DNA from: Carallia brachiata
Taxonomy: Eukaryota; Streptophyta; Magnoliopsida; Malpighiales; Rhizophoraceae
NCBI GenBank assembly: GCA_021464245.1
Contig: JADCRB010000074.1
Coordinates: 2,142,979 to 2,206,978, forward strand
Length of the DNA stretch: 64,000 nucleotides
Direction: 5' to 3'
In this document: positions 12,827-24,373 of the stretch, piece after piece
How positions within the stretch are numbered: the stretch's first letter is position 1
Layout of the letters: every line of letters begins with the position of its first letter
Made by a program: the position numbers and the translations under genes
The notes under the pieces: model-generated
The model's database searches: none
The model's input: the letters and a program-made list of their open reading frames with translations, nothing else
Told to the model about the DNA's origin: nothing

Positions 12827-13819
12827 CTAAACCATTAAAGCCTCAATGCTAGCCTTCTTTGCCGTTTGACAAACTGGGCAAGTATCAAGAAAGGCATCAC
12901 AAGCTTTGCACGAACAAAGGTGCCTGCAAGGAAGGAACAAGACGCACGAACTCCTAGAATTACAGCATTTGCATAACATTAACATCATCTTTCTTGCCTT
13001 TTCTACTTCGTTGTCCCCCACTTCTCCTTCTTCCTCGATGTTGCCCGCGTCATAGCAAGACTCTGCATCCTCTGCCCCGTTGTTGCAGCAACAAGGGGCG
13101 GCGGCTGTCTTTTCCCTTAATTGTTCGATTGTGTTGTTGAGAGAGACGATCATGGCTTCGTGTTCTTGTAACAATCTCCGCCATGCCAAGTTCTCCATCT
13201 CTAATCTATTTAGTTGATTTTCAAGCTCCAATTTTCTCTTGGATGCCTGTGCTATCTCCTCGTCTTTTTGCCTTAAAAAAGGAACCACCTTTGACTCTAC
13301 TGTCTCGCACAACAATGCGACTAGCCTCTTTCTCTGCTCTTGCAGAACAAATCTCAATCTCTGATCCTGTTTCATAATTAAATATAACATTAACAAGAAG
13401 GAAAAATTGTGATACAACAACTTTAATTAATGAAAACAAAAGGACTTTAAAATATCGATATATATTCTAACCTGCAATTTGATATAGTGATCAATCTCTT
13501 GCGCTTGCTTCTGATCAAGAACGGCCATGCTTTGATAAAAAGACATTGATGGACTATTGCTGTAATAATTGTGCTTTAAAGGAGAAGGAGAAACAAGGGA
13601 ACTGTTTTCAAAGGAAGGATTTCCATCCCTTTGCCACTGTTGGTTCAGTTGATTTTGTAACATATGCATGTTGCAATGCTGTTGCTGTTGATTCTGATTG
13701 TGCTGAGATTGCTGTTTTTGTTGTTGTTGAACATCGAAACAGAAATTGTTGAACCCTCCACAACCATTGTCCATCCAATCCTGCGAACCCCACGAGGGAA
13801 ACTGCGCTTGAATTGCCAT
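12827..13819 (-). CDS. BOI/BRG-type RING E3 ubiquitin ligase (S-ribonuclease-binding protein family)
   Basis: There are two exons on the minus strand: 13819-13472 (116 codons) and 13366-12827 (179 codons plus TAG), joined in phase 0 across a 105-base intron, for 295 residues. The N-terminal third is Gln/Asn-rich (residues about 33-65). A coiled coil spans about 118-200 and contains the family's conserved WRRLLQEHEAM block (WRR at about 178). The C-terminus is a C3HC4 RING: C248, C251, C263, H265, C269, C272, C279 and C282, with the diagnostic LPCRHLCSCKAC core. Such proteins transfer ubiquitin from an E2; Arabidopsis BOI and BRGs act on MYB108, DELLA proteins and cell-death control. The start is the first Met followed by a family-like N-terminus (MAIQAQFPS). 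An upstream in-frame Met at 13894 has a poorer match. The Arabidopsis neighbour At4g35070 is the same family. Confidence 0.93.
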
Positions 13820-14104
13820 CTTCTGTCTCCAAATCAAAATAACAACCGACCGAACAAATCTACACAACACCTTCGCTTCCCTCCAGCAAATCACAAAAAA
13901 CCAACCTTTAATAAATCTGTCAAGCCTCTATCTTAAACAACCTGATCCTTCTGTGAAAAGAAAAAAACTAGCTCTTGTTATCTTTCGCCGTGGTCTTCTC
14001 TATCTGCCGATTTTCTGGGTATTTGCCGATGCTATTGAGGAAAAAGAATGGCACCCACGAAACAAGAAAAACAACGTAGGACGTGGTGGAAGTGGAAGTG
14101 GGCA

Positions 14105-14112
14105 TTTATATA
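14105..14112 (-). promoter_or_regulatory. TATA box of the RING gene
   Basis: The minus-strand reading is TATATAAA, in the context ccctatataaatgcc, 286 bases upstream of the RING start codon. The surrounding composition (GC-richer, then AT-rich spacer beyond 14120) supports a core promoter here. Confidence 0.55.
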
Positions 14113-15889
14113 GGGAGATAATGTGGCATATTTATTTTATTATTATATATTAAATAAATTTGAACCCCCATAGAGGAGAGAGAGATTAGGGCGTGATTAT
14201 TATTATTAATAAAAAGTAACTCCAATTCTACTTGGCAAGAGTTAAATAAGAAACAGACCTGTACTGCATAGGCTCTTTCTCCATTTTAATGTGTGTGGAT
14301 TTTCTTTACTATATAGTCTCTTTCTCTCTGATGAAATTGCTAACATTAAATTAAAGGATCCAATTACAAGCACCAAGCAAAAATTTGGTACTTATACCGA
14401 AAATTATAATTTTTTTTTATTTTTTATATAATTAAAGTTTAAATTTAGATATATATTATTTTATAATGTAAAGTGTAGACGTTATATGAGATTCTCTATA
14501 AAAAAAAAAAGGTTTTCTTCAAAATCTTTTTTAAAACAGTATAAAAAATAATACTTTAATGAGTATATATCATTTTAAACAAAATTTTTATAAAAAAATA
14601 TTCATTTTTTATTTAATTTGTATACTCGATGTACCTATAATTTTTGTAAATTAAATGCTTAAACAATAGATTATTAATATTTTTTTAAAAAAATTAACAT
14701 TTAGTAAATTTGATCATATTCATAATATGATTTTTTAAAGATTAAGACAGGTACCGTTAACAAATTTTGGTCCTCGAATATATCTCTTTTTTTTAATAAT
14801 TTAGCTCTAAAGATTGGATAGGAATGCAGTAAGCAGCAAAGCACACATGCAGATTTTATGACTAAACTATACAGTCAGAGATATCAGAGGGGCTTGTTTG
14901 GTATTGAATTGAACAATTACAATCAGAACAGAACAGAAGAAACCCCAGAAAAGCAGAAATTATGACAGGGGAGGAGAGTCAGTTTTGATTTGAGGAGAGA
15001 GATAGAGATAGAGATAAATGAGACTCAAAACTGAGATATTTGTCAGTTTGGTCATTTGGGAAGCCTGAAGAATAGGATTCTTTTATTTGCACTTTTTTTT
15101 TTTTTTTTTTTGGTAACATAAAATGATAAAATTAAACCACAGAGTCTTTAAGTTAAGGGACACCATTGATTGTGCTTTTGACAAAAAGAAATAAAGTGTG
15201 ACATCTACGGCTTTGGCCCTTTTCCGGTAGCATTTAAAATGGGCAGGTATTGGAGTACTCAATTCATTGTATCGATTCAATGCTGCAAAAACACCCCAAA
15301 ACAAAAAAAAAAAAAAAAGAAAGTATTTTAATTCATTCATTTAATCTAGATGGGTGCGCAATGTCATATCCCATTTGTCCTTTTTTGCCCAAGTAATTAG
15401 TAAAATAATTAATTAATTAAATTGTTGTTATAAACTAGAAGTTTTTTTTCCCCTATTTAATATATAAGCAGCAAATAAAAAATTGTTATTCCTATAATTT
15501 TGCCTTTGACGGTATTCTTGTGAGGGGAAAAGTTTGTGTGCCATAACTGTAGGTGTAGAAAAATAGGAACTGAAAATACTAAACGAACTCTCTTCCGTAA
15601 TGCATCCCACAATTTTTTTTTCCCAATTTATAACACGTAATTGTAAAATAAAGGCGACAAATTTAGATTTAGATTGAGACGGCTCTGACAAAAAAATTCA
15701 AGGTTCTATCACTATTCTTTTATCAAGATAATTATAATCATTTATATTTTTTTTAATTTACCTTTTTATTAGGATTCAAATTCTAAATTTTCAGTTATAA
15801 AAATAACTTTAATACCAATCTAACTATATATATCTTAGTAGTGCAATCATATATGCCTTAGTACACGCGTATATTATGGATCATAGAAC
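14113..15889. other. Upstream spacer of the RING gene, no gene seen
   Basis: AT-rich DNA. A long T tract at about 15092-15112 followed by ggtaacataaaatgat looks, on the minus strand, like the poly(A) end of a retroposed sequence. No target duplication was found. The ORFs at 15083-15340 and 15428-15691 lack any protein signature. Confidence 0.4.
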
Positions 15890-16960
15890 CAAATCTTGAC
15901 CCTTTTTTTTTTTACCGAAATAGAATTATTGTATTAATACTCAATGGAACTGTGCATAAAATCGACTCGAGATGATCGGAAACACCTACACGAAACAGGA
16001 TCATAAACGGCACACATGACGTACAAATTATATGTAAAACTGACCATTACTAAATCGGACACAAAACCCGAGACACACTAACGGACTACAACTAAACCTA
16101 CTCACACCTTTAGTGCTAGCTAGATCAAATCGAGCCGAAAGTAGCTGTGTACAACAGCATAAATCGCACATCAACGAATTCATAATGAAAATCGTCTGAG
16201 CATGTCTACAACGATTTCTGTACCAGCTAAAACATAAACATTAAGAAACACACAACCATCAACAGTAACATCCACAGTGGGTGATCCAAAAAACACACAG
16301 CCAATACATAACAACAGTGGTCGACAGTAGCCTTCCTGTCACATCCGGCAGCATCAGAGGGCGGCAGCAGTGTAGGTGGGGATGTTGTTGGCGAGTAAGG
16401 GACATGGGAGACGGTAGTGGCTGCGCCGGCAGAGGCAACAGTGCTTGAAGCGGCGTTAGTCTGAACTGCTGCAATGGATGCTCTAACAGTCGAGTCGGTG
16501 GCCTGTACAACGACGCCTGCATCCACGTAAGAATGGGAAACCTGCGCCCTGGTGGTCGGTAAAATGGCGCCAGCAGCGGAGCTTGTGGCAAAGACGGCGG
16601 CGCCGACGCTAGAAGTGACAAAATGGTGGAACAGTTGCGGAGACTATGGATTCGTAGGTGGAAAGGCCGTGACTATCATTAGGTAGAATCAAGGTAAAAA
16701 GTCCCATAAAAGAGTTTTGAGGGTTTGATGGTATAGGAAAAGTAGAAAAAGGGGGCGACCAAGAGGGTAAGAGGTGGCAGAGAAGAGGAGAAACTAAGGT
16801 GATCGGATGTGATTTGGTTTGGTGGCTGGCCGGTGGTGGTATGTAGTATTGTTGCCAGCCAGCAAAAGTATCTGGCTGGGTTAGGACTTGAGAGGTTTAG
16901 AGAGAAAAAAAAAACATAGAGAGAGAGAATACAAACTTTTATTACCCAGCAAATCTTGAC
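15890..16960 (-). mobile_element. LINE-type retroposon copy with poly(A) tail and 11-bp target-site duplication
   Basis: Identical 11-base sequences caaatcttgac lie at 15890-15900 and 16950-16960. Between them, read on the minus strand, is about 1050 bases. It starts with a pyrimidine-rich leader, runs through a GC-rich middle (16300-16650) and ends attctatttcggt followed by A11 (complement of 15903-15918). A poly(A) end with a target duplication of this size is the hallmark of LINE-mediated integration. The same 3' terminus appears at about 35443-35480. Two overlapping frames in the middle (16227-16526 and 16259-16621) are Pro/Ala/Ser-rich without a reverse transcriptase or endonuclease motif. 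The copy is therefore an internally deleted LINE, a non-autonomous derivative or a processed transcript. Confidence 0.75.
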
Positions 16961-17581
16961 TTGTTTCAACCATTATGGAGGTCAAATAACGTGGTTTCAG
17001 GCTCTTAGGACCGGAACATAGTTTGTACCTTGCAAGCACCAAACCAAAGACGATGCTTCCATTTTTCTAAGCCCGCAATCAAAATCAATACATTATTTTC
17101 TCGCCCAGTCACATACACTAAAATGCAGTACGAACCTGCAAACACGTATATGCTAAGTCGTTGAATTAAGCCATCTGTATAGAATGGCCCGCTAGTTAAA
17201 TTAACCCGCACTATATTGCAAATTAATTTTTTTTTCCTACTCAACTCTCAAGAAGATCTCTCTCTCTCTCTCTCTGTTATCGGATTGAATGCAGTCTTAA
17301 TTTGTCTTCAAGTATAATACAGAAGTGAACCCTTTCTCTTCTGTTATGTTTCTCAGTACATAATTACATGGAAAATGCATCTTTTTCATTACAAACAAGT
17401 TTGCGATCCATATTTTAGTAGCTACACTTGATATATATATTGTAATTAGTTTGTTCATTTTTATACTAAAATTGATAAAATATAATATGAGAAATTAATA
17501 TGTAAATTTTTTTAAAAATAATAACTATTATTATATAAATAATTAAGTTTGTCATAAAAAAATAATAAATAAATAATAAAT

Positions 17582-17630
<49 letters not shown>

Positions 17631-18512
17631 GTATGTGTGTCAAACTGAACTTTTTTTATTACGGGTATCAGCAATTATCATATTCATTGCTTGATGACAT
17701 GGCCACGTCATGTGGTCATATTTGCCAAGGCATCTCAAAATTTCGGTCCACAATTACTGAAGTCAATACATGTGCACTGTACAATGGACTTTGAAATGTT
17801 TTAATAATTAATATTCGAGGATAATTAATCTATGGATTTAATTACGGGAGCTAAAATCTTACGGGGTTATTTGCAGACAAAAATTGTTAATATTACAAAA
17901 ATTCTCTCAAGGATGCATCCAGTACCAACCTTAACCAATAGACTTTTACCCTTATGGAAGCTAAATCAGCATAGATAATTTTATTTGGGAAATAATGTCC
18001 GCTTGTTACTCGTAAGAAAAAAATGTCTGATTATTCACGTATCTTGCTATAAAATCTTTGAATAATGATAAATCTTTAGGCACCATATAACGATTAATTA
18101 GGTGATTAGGGCCCTTCCTAGGCGTCCTATAAATTGGTTCTTAGCCTACTTATTCTTATTTCATTTGCTAAATAAAAAATTCAGTTTGAACTCCAACTCA
18201 GATTCAACCCGACCCACATCCATGTCATCAAGTTGCAAGAGCTTCACGTCTATTATTGTGTGGCATTATTTGCAGCGAATGGCAAATAATTGTTATATGC
18301 AATCTGGCCACGTGATAAAAGCTTTGTGGACTGCTGTTAGTGCTAAATAAAAGATGGTGCTTATTTGTCTTCCATTATTAGACGTATTCAAAAGATTTAA
18401 TGTCCTTTCACGTCGCTCCCTCCCTATATATGTCACATGATTATTTTATCGTGACGGTTGGGCGTTCATTTTTTTTTACCCATAAAATAAAAAAATATAA
18501 GTAGTGTTCTAC
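16961..18512. other. Intergenic spacer with microsatellites
   Basis: No gene is supported. It holds a (CT)n run at 17257-17275, a long (AT)n run at 17584-17629 and AT-rich flanks. ORFs at 17005-17244 and 18102-18350 have no recognisable features. Confidence 0.5.
17584..17629. repeat. (AT)n microsatellite
   Basis: About 22 TA/AT dinucleotides with one interruption near 17593. The length is likely to vary between individuals. Confidence 0.9.
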
Positions 18513-18520
18513 ATCGACGT

Positions 18521-19460
18521 TAGGGGTACAAATGAGTCGAGCCGAGTCGAGTTTGGTCAGGCTCGAGCTCGACTCGTTAAGGAATTCCTCAGGCTCGAAC
18601 TCAGCTCGTCACAATGTTACTGAAACTCGGGCTCGGCTCGAGTTCGGCTCGTCACAATATTACTGAAACTCGGACTCGGCTCGAGTTTGGCTCGATTTGT
18701 AATTTTTTTTTAATCTAAACTTTATATATATATCCTTTTTCCATTTGATCTATTTTATTTATTTGCTATATATGTTATTTCTACTTTATATAAAAATAGA
18801 AAAATTATATAAAAATAGAAAAATAAGAAAAATAAAAATATTAAAATTACTTTTTTTATGTAATTTTATAAAAAAAAGGAAATATATATATGTAAAAAAT
18901 GGATATGTGGATAAAAGTCAATCATTCATTCAATCGCTATTTGATTGATTGAATTCTTAATTGTATAACTAGCCACGTTATGATCATCAATCAATTTATT
19001 TAATTGTATTTAAATTTCCTCTAATTTAAAAAAATTATATTCTTTTGTAAAGAAAAAATAAATATGCAAGTTTATTTTAATTAAGAAAAAATTCAAATAA
19101 AAAAAAAGAGATAGGAGGAAATAATAGAAGTTGAGAGCATTTAAAAACAAATAAAAAATTAATCTTAATTTTATTAGTATTTATATTAAGAATTAAATGA
19201 TACAATTAAGTGTTATCAATATATTAGATGAGCCCACAATGATACATATTAAACGAACTCTTAATGATACATTTATTGAACTGTTCACGAGTCTGTACCG
19301 AGCCGAATCTGCTATTATTCAGGCTCGGCTCATTTATTAAACGAACTTTGGTTTTAGACTCGTGTATCACTCATTTAGTAAATGAACGAGTCCGAACCGA
19401 GCCTTTACCGAGCCGAGCTACCGAACTTTTAACGAACATATCGGCTCATTTGCAGCCCTA
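18521..19460. mobile_element. Non-autonomous hAT-like MITE with 8-bp target-site duplication
   Basis: The element starts taggggtacaaatgag and ends ctcatttgcagcccta, imperfect terminal inverted repeats of about 16 bases. It is flanked by identical 8-base sites atcgacgt at 18513-18520 and 19461-19468. An 8-base duplication is the hAT-superfamily signature. The subterminal parts are packed with ctcggctcgagt-type motifs in both orientations, as expected for transposase-binding sites. The 940-base body is AT-rich and encodes no transposase, so movement would need a helper element elsewhere. A 43-base tandem repeat lies inside it (separate entry). Confidence 0.88.
18604..18694. repeat. 43-bp tandem repeat inside the hAT-like MITE
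   Basis: The unit begins gctcgtcacaat and ends ggctcgagtt. Copies begin at 18604 and 18647, with a partial third at 18690, differing at only a few bases. It duplicates the subterminal ctcg-rich block of the element. Confidence 0.85.
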
Positions 19461-19468
19461 ATCGACGT

Positions 19469-20470
19469 CAATGAGTATTATACTAAAACATATTATAAAG
19501 ATAATTTTTTAATTTATCTTAAGCTAGAAATATATAGAGCCAAAAGCGCTAGTTTGTGTTAAAAAAGGTCGTGGCCCAATATGTTTGCTAGTAGTATTTG
19601 ATTCATTTTTTTATACGTAACATAAAAATGTATCATCTCATTGAAATGAAAAGAAAAAAAAGCAGTTATCTTTTTATGCAGTGCCATATGATGGTCAATG
19701 CGCGTGGCTAATTTGAAGGAAGTTGGAAGCACATATATATTGAGACAAAAGAATAAGATGAGAATGCGAAGAAAAAATTAATTAAGATCGTGATGTCGCG
19801 GATATGAAAGGAGTCCTCTCCTTTGAATTTCGCGTTAAGTTCTTGATGGCTCTTTGAATTGTGTATGTTCCAATCTCAATTATCGAATTTAAGACAACCC
19901 ACAACTACCGTATCTTTACTTTTTCTTGCTTTTTTTTTTTTTGGGGGAGGGGGGGTGGGGGTTTATATCATAATATTGGCTTTAAATGGCCTAAACAGAC
20001 AAAATACATCATAGGGGGAGTTTTCTCACTAATTAACGCCTGCTGACTTTTTTTGGATGTTGGGAGGAGGGGAGATGCACCTCGTTTTCCCTCTGTATGA
20101 ATTTGTGGGTCTGTTTCGTTTTTTCTCTTCCTAATTTTTATTTTTCTTTAAAGAGGATGTTAATTATTTGACATGAGACTTAGGAAAATTGATCAATATA
20201 AACTTGCCCTGACAAGATTGAGAACTAATTGATATTTACAATTCCGAAAAAAATAGTACTTATCGTTGCAGTCTCGGCTAAAAGGTTACAGTACAATGCC
20301 TAAGCATCGGAACCCCTAAAAATGAACAAATGTCTAGCCTTTTTTTTTTTTGTATCATTATTAAAAAAGATGCATGGGGAAAAAATTAAACTAGGATAAC
20401 TTTGTCAGAAAAAAATAAATCATTAATCGAACAATAAAAATAGAATGTAATAAAATGCTTGCAAATCTTA
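19469..20470. other. Intergenic spacer, no gene seen
   Basis: AT-rich with short G and T homopolymers (for example 19931-19966 and about 20340-20351). Nothing codes convincingly. Confidence 0.5.
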
Positions 20471-20474
20471 ATCC

Positions 20475-20711
20475 TTATCTGCCTTTATAAGACTTCAAGA
20501 ATCGACAGGACGTTGCACAGCCAGTGTGCCAATGCCCAACAAACACACCTCCAAGTGGCTTCAAGCTCCCATTCTGGACGGTAACAACGAATCCCAAATC
20601 ACGGAAATTTGTCCACTTCAGCCAGTTTCTATTGAAGACCCCACAACACCCAAATAGAAATCCACTGGAAAATCCATCTCCCCAGTTCCCTATGCCTTTT
20701 TGTTTTTCCAA
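20475..20711 (-). CDS. Unassigned small ORF, possible exon or gene relic
   Basis: An open minus-strand frame of 78 codons ends at TAA. Its composition is unusually protein-like for this spacer: Gly/Trp/Phe-rich with blocks such as GNWGDGFSSGFLFGC, NRNWLKWTNFRDLGF and GGVFVGHWHTGC. It has no ATG, since its first codon here is TTG and an in-frame stop lies about 24 bases further upstream. If real, it would be the terminal exon of a spliced gene or a decayed copy. A short ATG-started frame (M-A-S-A-N-G-N-Q) begins near 20783 but I found no GT donor linking them. I do not recognise the family. A T tract at 20340-20351 downstream could be the poly(A) end of a retroposed copy. Confidence 0.25.
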   Translation of the reverse strand: MEKQKGIGNWGDGFSSGFLFGCCGVFNRNWLKWTNFRDLGFVVTVQNGSLKPLGGVFVGHWHTGCATSCRFLKSYKGR

Positions 20712-22580
20712 TACGTTACAATAAAGGGTTAATCGTTATCTGAATTTTTATTTGGAGATTTGGTTTCCGTTTGCACTTGCCATGAAAGTTAACAGGAAAC
20801 ACAGAGGAAAACGAGCATGTGGCGATGGTGAGCGTGGACCCATGTGCCGCCCACCTACCATGACCCCCACCCCAATTGAGTCAGTGTCAGTATCACCTTC
20901 CTTTGCCGTTGGCTTTTGGGCGGCTCTTGTGCAAAGCAATGGCGCAAATCATGTGAATGTGATTTATGAATTGTGAAAAGCGTCAAAACAACGTTACACA
21001 AACAATGACCCATCATCACGTTTGTAACCGATTGCTTGCACACGTCATGTATAAAGAACAAGATAATTAGCTGGTGGTAAATCAATCAATTCTGAATCCC
21101 ACAAACAAAGAAGATCAAGTAGTGACATCTTTGGACCTAATAGATCCATTATTATAAGTTAAAACACATTAGCAGCACTAGGCAATAATAATGCACTGAC
21201 ACGCACACACACCGCCATTTTGGCTCCTCTATCACTTGATTCTCACTGAAAATGCGTGGTAAGTATAAGAAGCATTATTAGACGTGTGGTGGCTTTGTGG
21301 GTGGGGCTGATGCAAAAATCCAAAGCCCATGTCTCGTATTTGGTGCCCACAAAGTCGTTCGCTGCAGCTTCTTAACAGCTTCCCCTTGTTGTTTTCGCTT
21401 TTGGTAAAGTGGGTCTTATTTCCCACAGAAAAAAATTATTTGGCTGTCAGCTAGGTGCTTTTCATAATTTTTAGTTAATGAATGAATTTTTTATTTTTGT
21501 TATTGTTATTATTATAATTTTAATGTTGTATTATATAATTTAATTTAATACGTTGTAAATTATTATTAAAAATTATATATTTTAAATTATGTATTATATA
21601 TTTTAATTGATATGTTATATATTAATAATTACTTAATTTAACGGCTACCTAATAGTGCTCTTTCCCATAATGGAGGAACCCTTTGAAGTGGAGAAATGAC
21701 AATAGACAATAGAAAAATAGACATGGTGGGATTAAAAAAAAAAAAAGTTGATCGATCTATATGAGTAACAATCTGCAGTGCTTTTCATAATGATGATTTG
21801 CCTTTTAATTATGTGGAGAGAATTAGTATCTGTAAAACGCATGTGTTCGGTGAACAAATACAAAGAACAAAAGACGCACGTGCTTAACGCCTTAACCACC
21901 CCCTCCCCCCCAATAATCAAAGCAATTTTCAACTCGCCCGAATATTAGATCTTGAAGGCTTGCTCGATTAATTTAGTCTCTTTGATGATCTCGATTAATT
22001 TAGTCACTTTGATGATCTCGAAAAAGAAAAAAAAAAGTCGCTTTGAAAAGGTAATCCATTTAGACAACAAGTCCAAATGCTCTTAATTCTTCAAATTATA
22101 ACACGCAAGACACTGTTAAATTACCCGAAGACTTCGTGCCGGTGCTTATTTGACAAAATTTTGAACTACCCACGAAATTTTAGAGTCGTGAGGAGATCAA
22201 AATGATCCAGTAACATTGAATGCCGATTAAAAAAAATTATAATCATCAATAAATTAGAACCGTGGTTTTTTTTCCCCATCTTTTTCGACCCGTAAGCAAG
22301 TCTATGGAATACTAGGAGACAACAAAAAGTAAAGCAATCGATGAAGAAATGGGTATCTTGGAAGAACATGGATGGCTGTTGCCATGCATTTTCCAATGAG
22401 AGAGGGTGTTTGGACCTTTTACTAAACGATGAGAATTCCTGTCCCTTCATTAGTAGAAAGTAATCAAATCTACGGATAATTAGTCTTGCATAACGATAAA
22501 ACGAGACAGAAACGTATGCTTGCCGATTACAAAAAAATGGATGCACTTTCCTCGAAGATTCTGGCAAAAACTTCACAACC
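20712..22580. other. Intergenic spacer, no gene seen
   Basis: Mixed GC content with an AT-rich part at 21460-21650. A 138-codon minus-strand frame at 22166-22582 has no domain, signal peptide or splice context and is treated as chance. The part at 21975-22020 contains a short imperfect tandem duplication of ctcgattaatttagtc. Confidence 0.45.
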
Positions 22581-22588
22581 AAACTTAA

Positions 22589-23090
22589 GGGGATAATGAT
22601 TTTTTTAGTCCTAAATCTTTAGGTTTTTTTACGTTTGAGTTTTAAACCTTTTTGACATTTCATTTGAGTTCTAAACTTTTTCATTTTCTACCAAATTAGT
22701 CCTTCTGTTTAACAAAAGTGATCAATATATTAAAAAATAATTTTCACTTTACAAAAAATTATTTAAAAAAGATTAAGTATATGAATTGAATGTCTTTTTT
22801 ATAAAAAAATATACATGTTACCTATTTAATTTGTATATTTGTTGATTAAAAAAATATTTAATATGCATATTTTATTGATGAAAAAAATATTTAACTCATG
22901 TATTTAAACTTTTTTAAATGATTTTTATTAAATTAAACTCACTTATTAATAGATTGACTACTTTTTGTAATTTAAAGGACTTCTATAGTAAAAAATTAAA
23001 AGATTTAGAACTCAAATAAAATGTTAAAAAGGTTTAGAACTCGAACGTAAAAAAATTTAAAAGTTTAGGACTTTAAAAATATTTATCCCC
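22589..23090. mobile_element. Long-TIR MITE with flanking 8-bp duplication
   Basis: The ends are ggggataa and ttatcccc. The outer 110 or so bases at each side are imperfect reverse complements, sharing agtcctaaa, ttttttacgtt, gagttctaaa and agtcctt blocks. Identical sites aaacttaa flank it at 22581-22588 and 23091-23098; the match could be extended to 9 bases depending on how the ends are set, so hAT (8 bases) and Mutator (9 bases) are both possible. The 502-base body is AT-rich and non-coding. Confidence 0.85.
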
Positions 23091-23098
23091 AAACTTAA

Positions 23099-24368
23099 GT
23101 CTCTGAGACCAGCCACCGCCTGCCGACCCAGTTCAGCATGGCATGCGATACCGGTCGAAACAATAGCAAATTGTCTTTATTAAGGTTTTTTCGGGTGTAA
23201 TATTAATTAAGATACATGAGCTTTAAATAAATGGAAAAAGGTTACTAGTTGAAAGATTTTGATTTAAAAATGTGTTTTGAATGTAACAAATTGTTAATTT
23301 TAAGTAATAATATATATATTTGCATAATAAAATTTTATTTTTAAATTTTTTATTATATAAAATATGAATATTATTATTTAAAATTAATAATTTATTACAT
23401 TTTAAACAATTTTTTTTTGAGTAAAAATCTTCGAACGCCAAAACCGTGCTCTTAATAAATTGAGGCCCACAAAAATAAGATTGATGAAGGCTGACCTTTG
23501 AAATGAGAGAGACTTTTGCAACGTTCACCCAAGTGTACGGCTGGCCGGGATATGGCTGAGACCATCTGGCTGCCTCCAGTGGTCACGGGACCACCTGAGT
23601 CCTTCTCATGGGCGAGAAAAAAGGGCCAATTAGTTTGTCCACATACGGACTTGACTGGGAGTGGGCTCATGAATAAAAGGTCGGTATGGTCTTATGTTTA
23701 CAACTAAGCTTTGTTTGTTCCAACGTCTGTCTCTTCTTGTGCAGCAGCAACATGTAATAATGAAGGATTATTTGGACAGAGCATATTACTGTTACACGTG
23801 GAATCATATGTGGAGGGGTCGGAACAGAAAGATACTACCCATGATTCCGTATCATGTAAGGCTGATTAAACAATTTTATAATTTTGGGAGGTTGGATCTA
23901 TTATGTAGTGCAGGCCCACTACAGAGACATTTAGCATTATTGCAAGCATAGACTTAACAGACACAAGGACAAGTAGATTATCATTGTTTTAATTCTAATG
24001 CCAAGAAAGTCTAAATTAAGTGGGTCTCCGGAGACCAAGTGGGAGAGCTCAGTTTTTTATTGCTATTAAATTACTAAAATGATTTTTTAGTGTTCTTCAT
24101 TATTGTGGCAGGTAAAATAGTGCATCATGTATTGCGATTTGTTTTTTTGTTTTTTTTTTTTTGGTTGCACTAAATAAACAATCGTAGTCGACATTCACGA
24201 GTAAGCCAAGTGTACTTGCAAATCCGTATAGCAAGTGGGAATTTGGATGAGACCCAATTATGGAGAAGCACAAAATGGCCAAAGTTTTAAATTTCTTCAA
24301 AAATTGTTCCGAGAGTAACAAATCCATTTTACCAATTTAACAATGCTTATAATTGTCAATTGATGAAT
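23099..24368. other. Intergenic spacer up to the LTR element
   Basis: A GC-richer part at 23480-23680 carries short overlapping frames on both strands but nothing recognisable. A T tract near 24148-24163 followed by ggttgcactaaataaac resembles a retroposon poly(A) end read on the minus strand. No gene is supported. Confidence 0.45.
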
Positions 24369-24373
24369 CGTAT

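Noticed and set aside
22166..22582. 138-codon minus-strand frame
   Set aside because: No motif, low-complexity Phe/Lys stretches, and it ends against a MITE; most likely chance.
24180..24200. gtcgac cores (also near 16321, 50028 and 55517) as zinc-deficiency elements for the bZIP
   Set aside because: None fits the full RTGTCGACAY consensus and none is in a promoter of a metal gene in the window.
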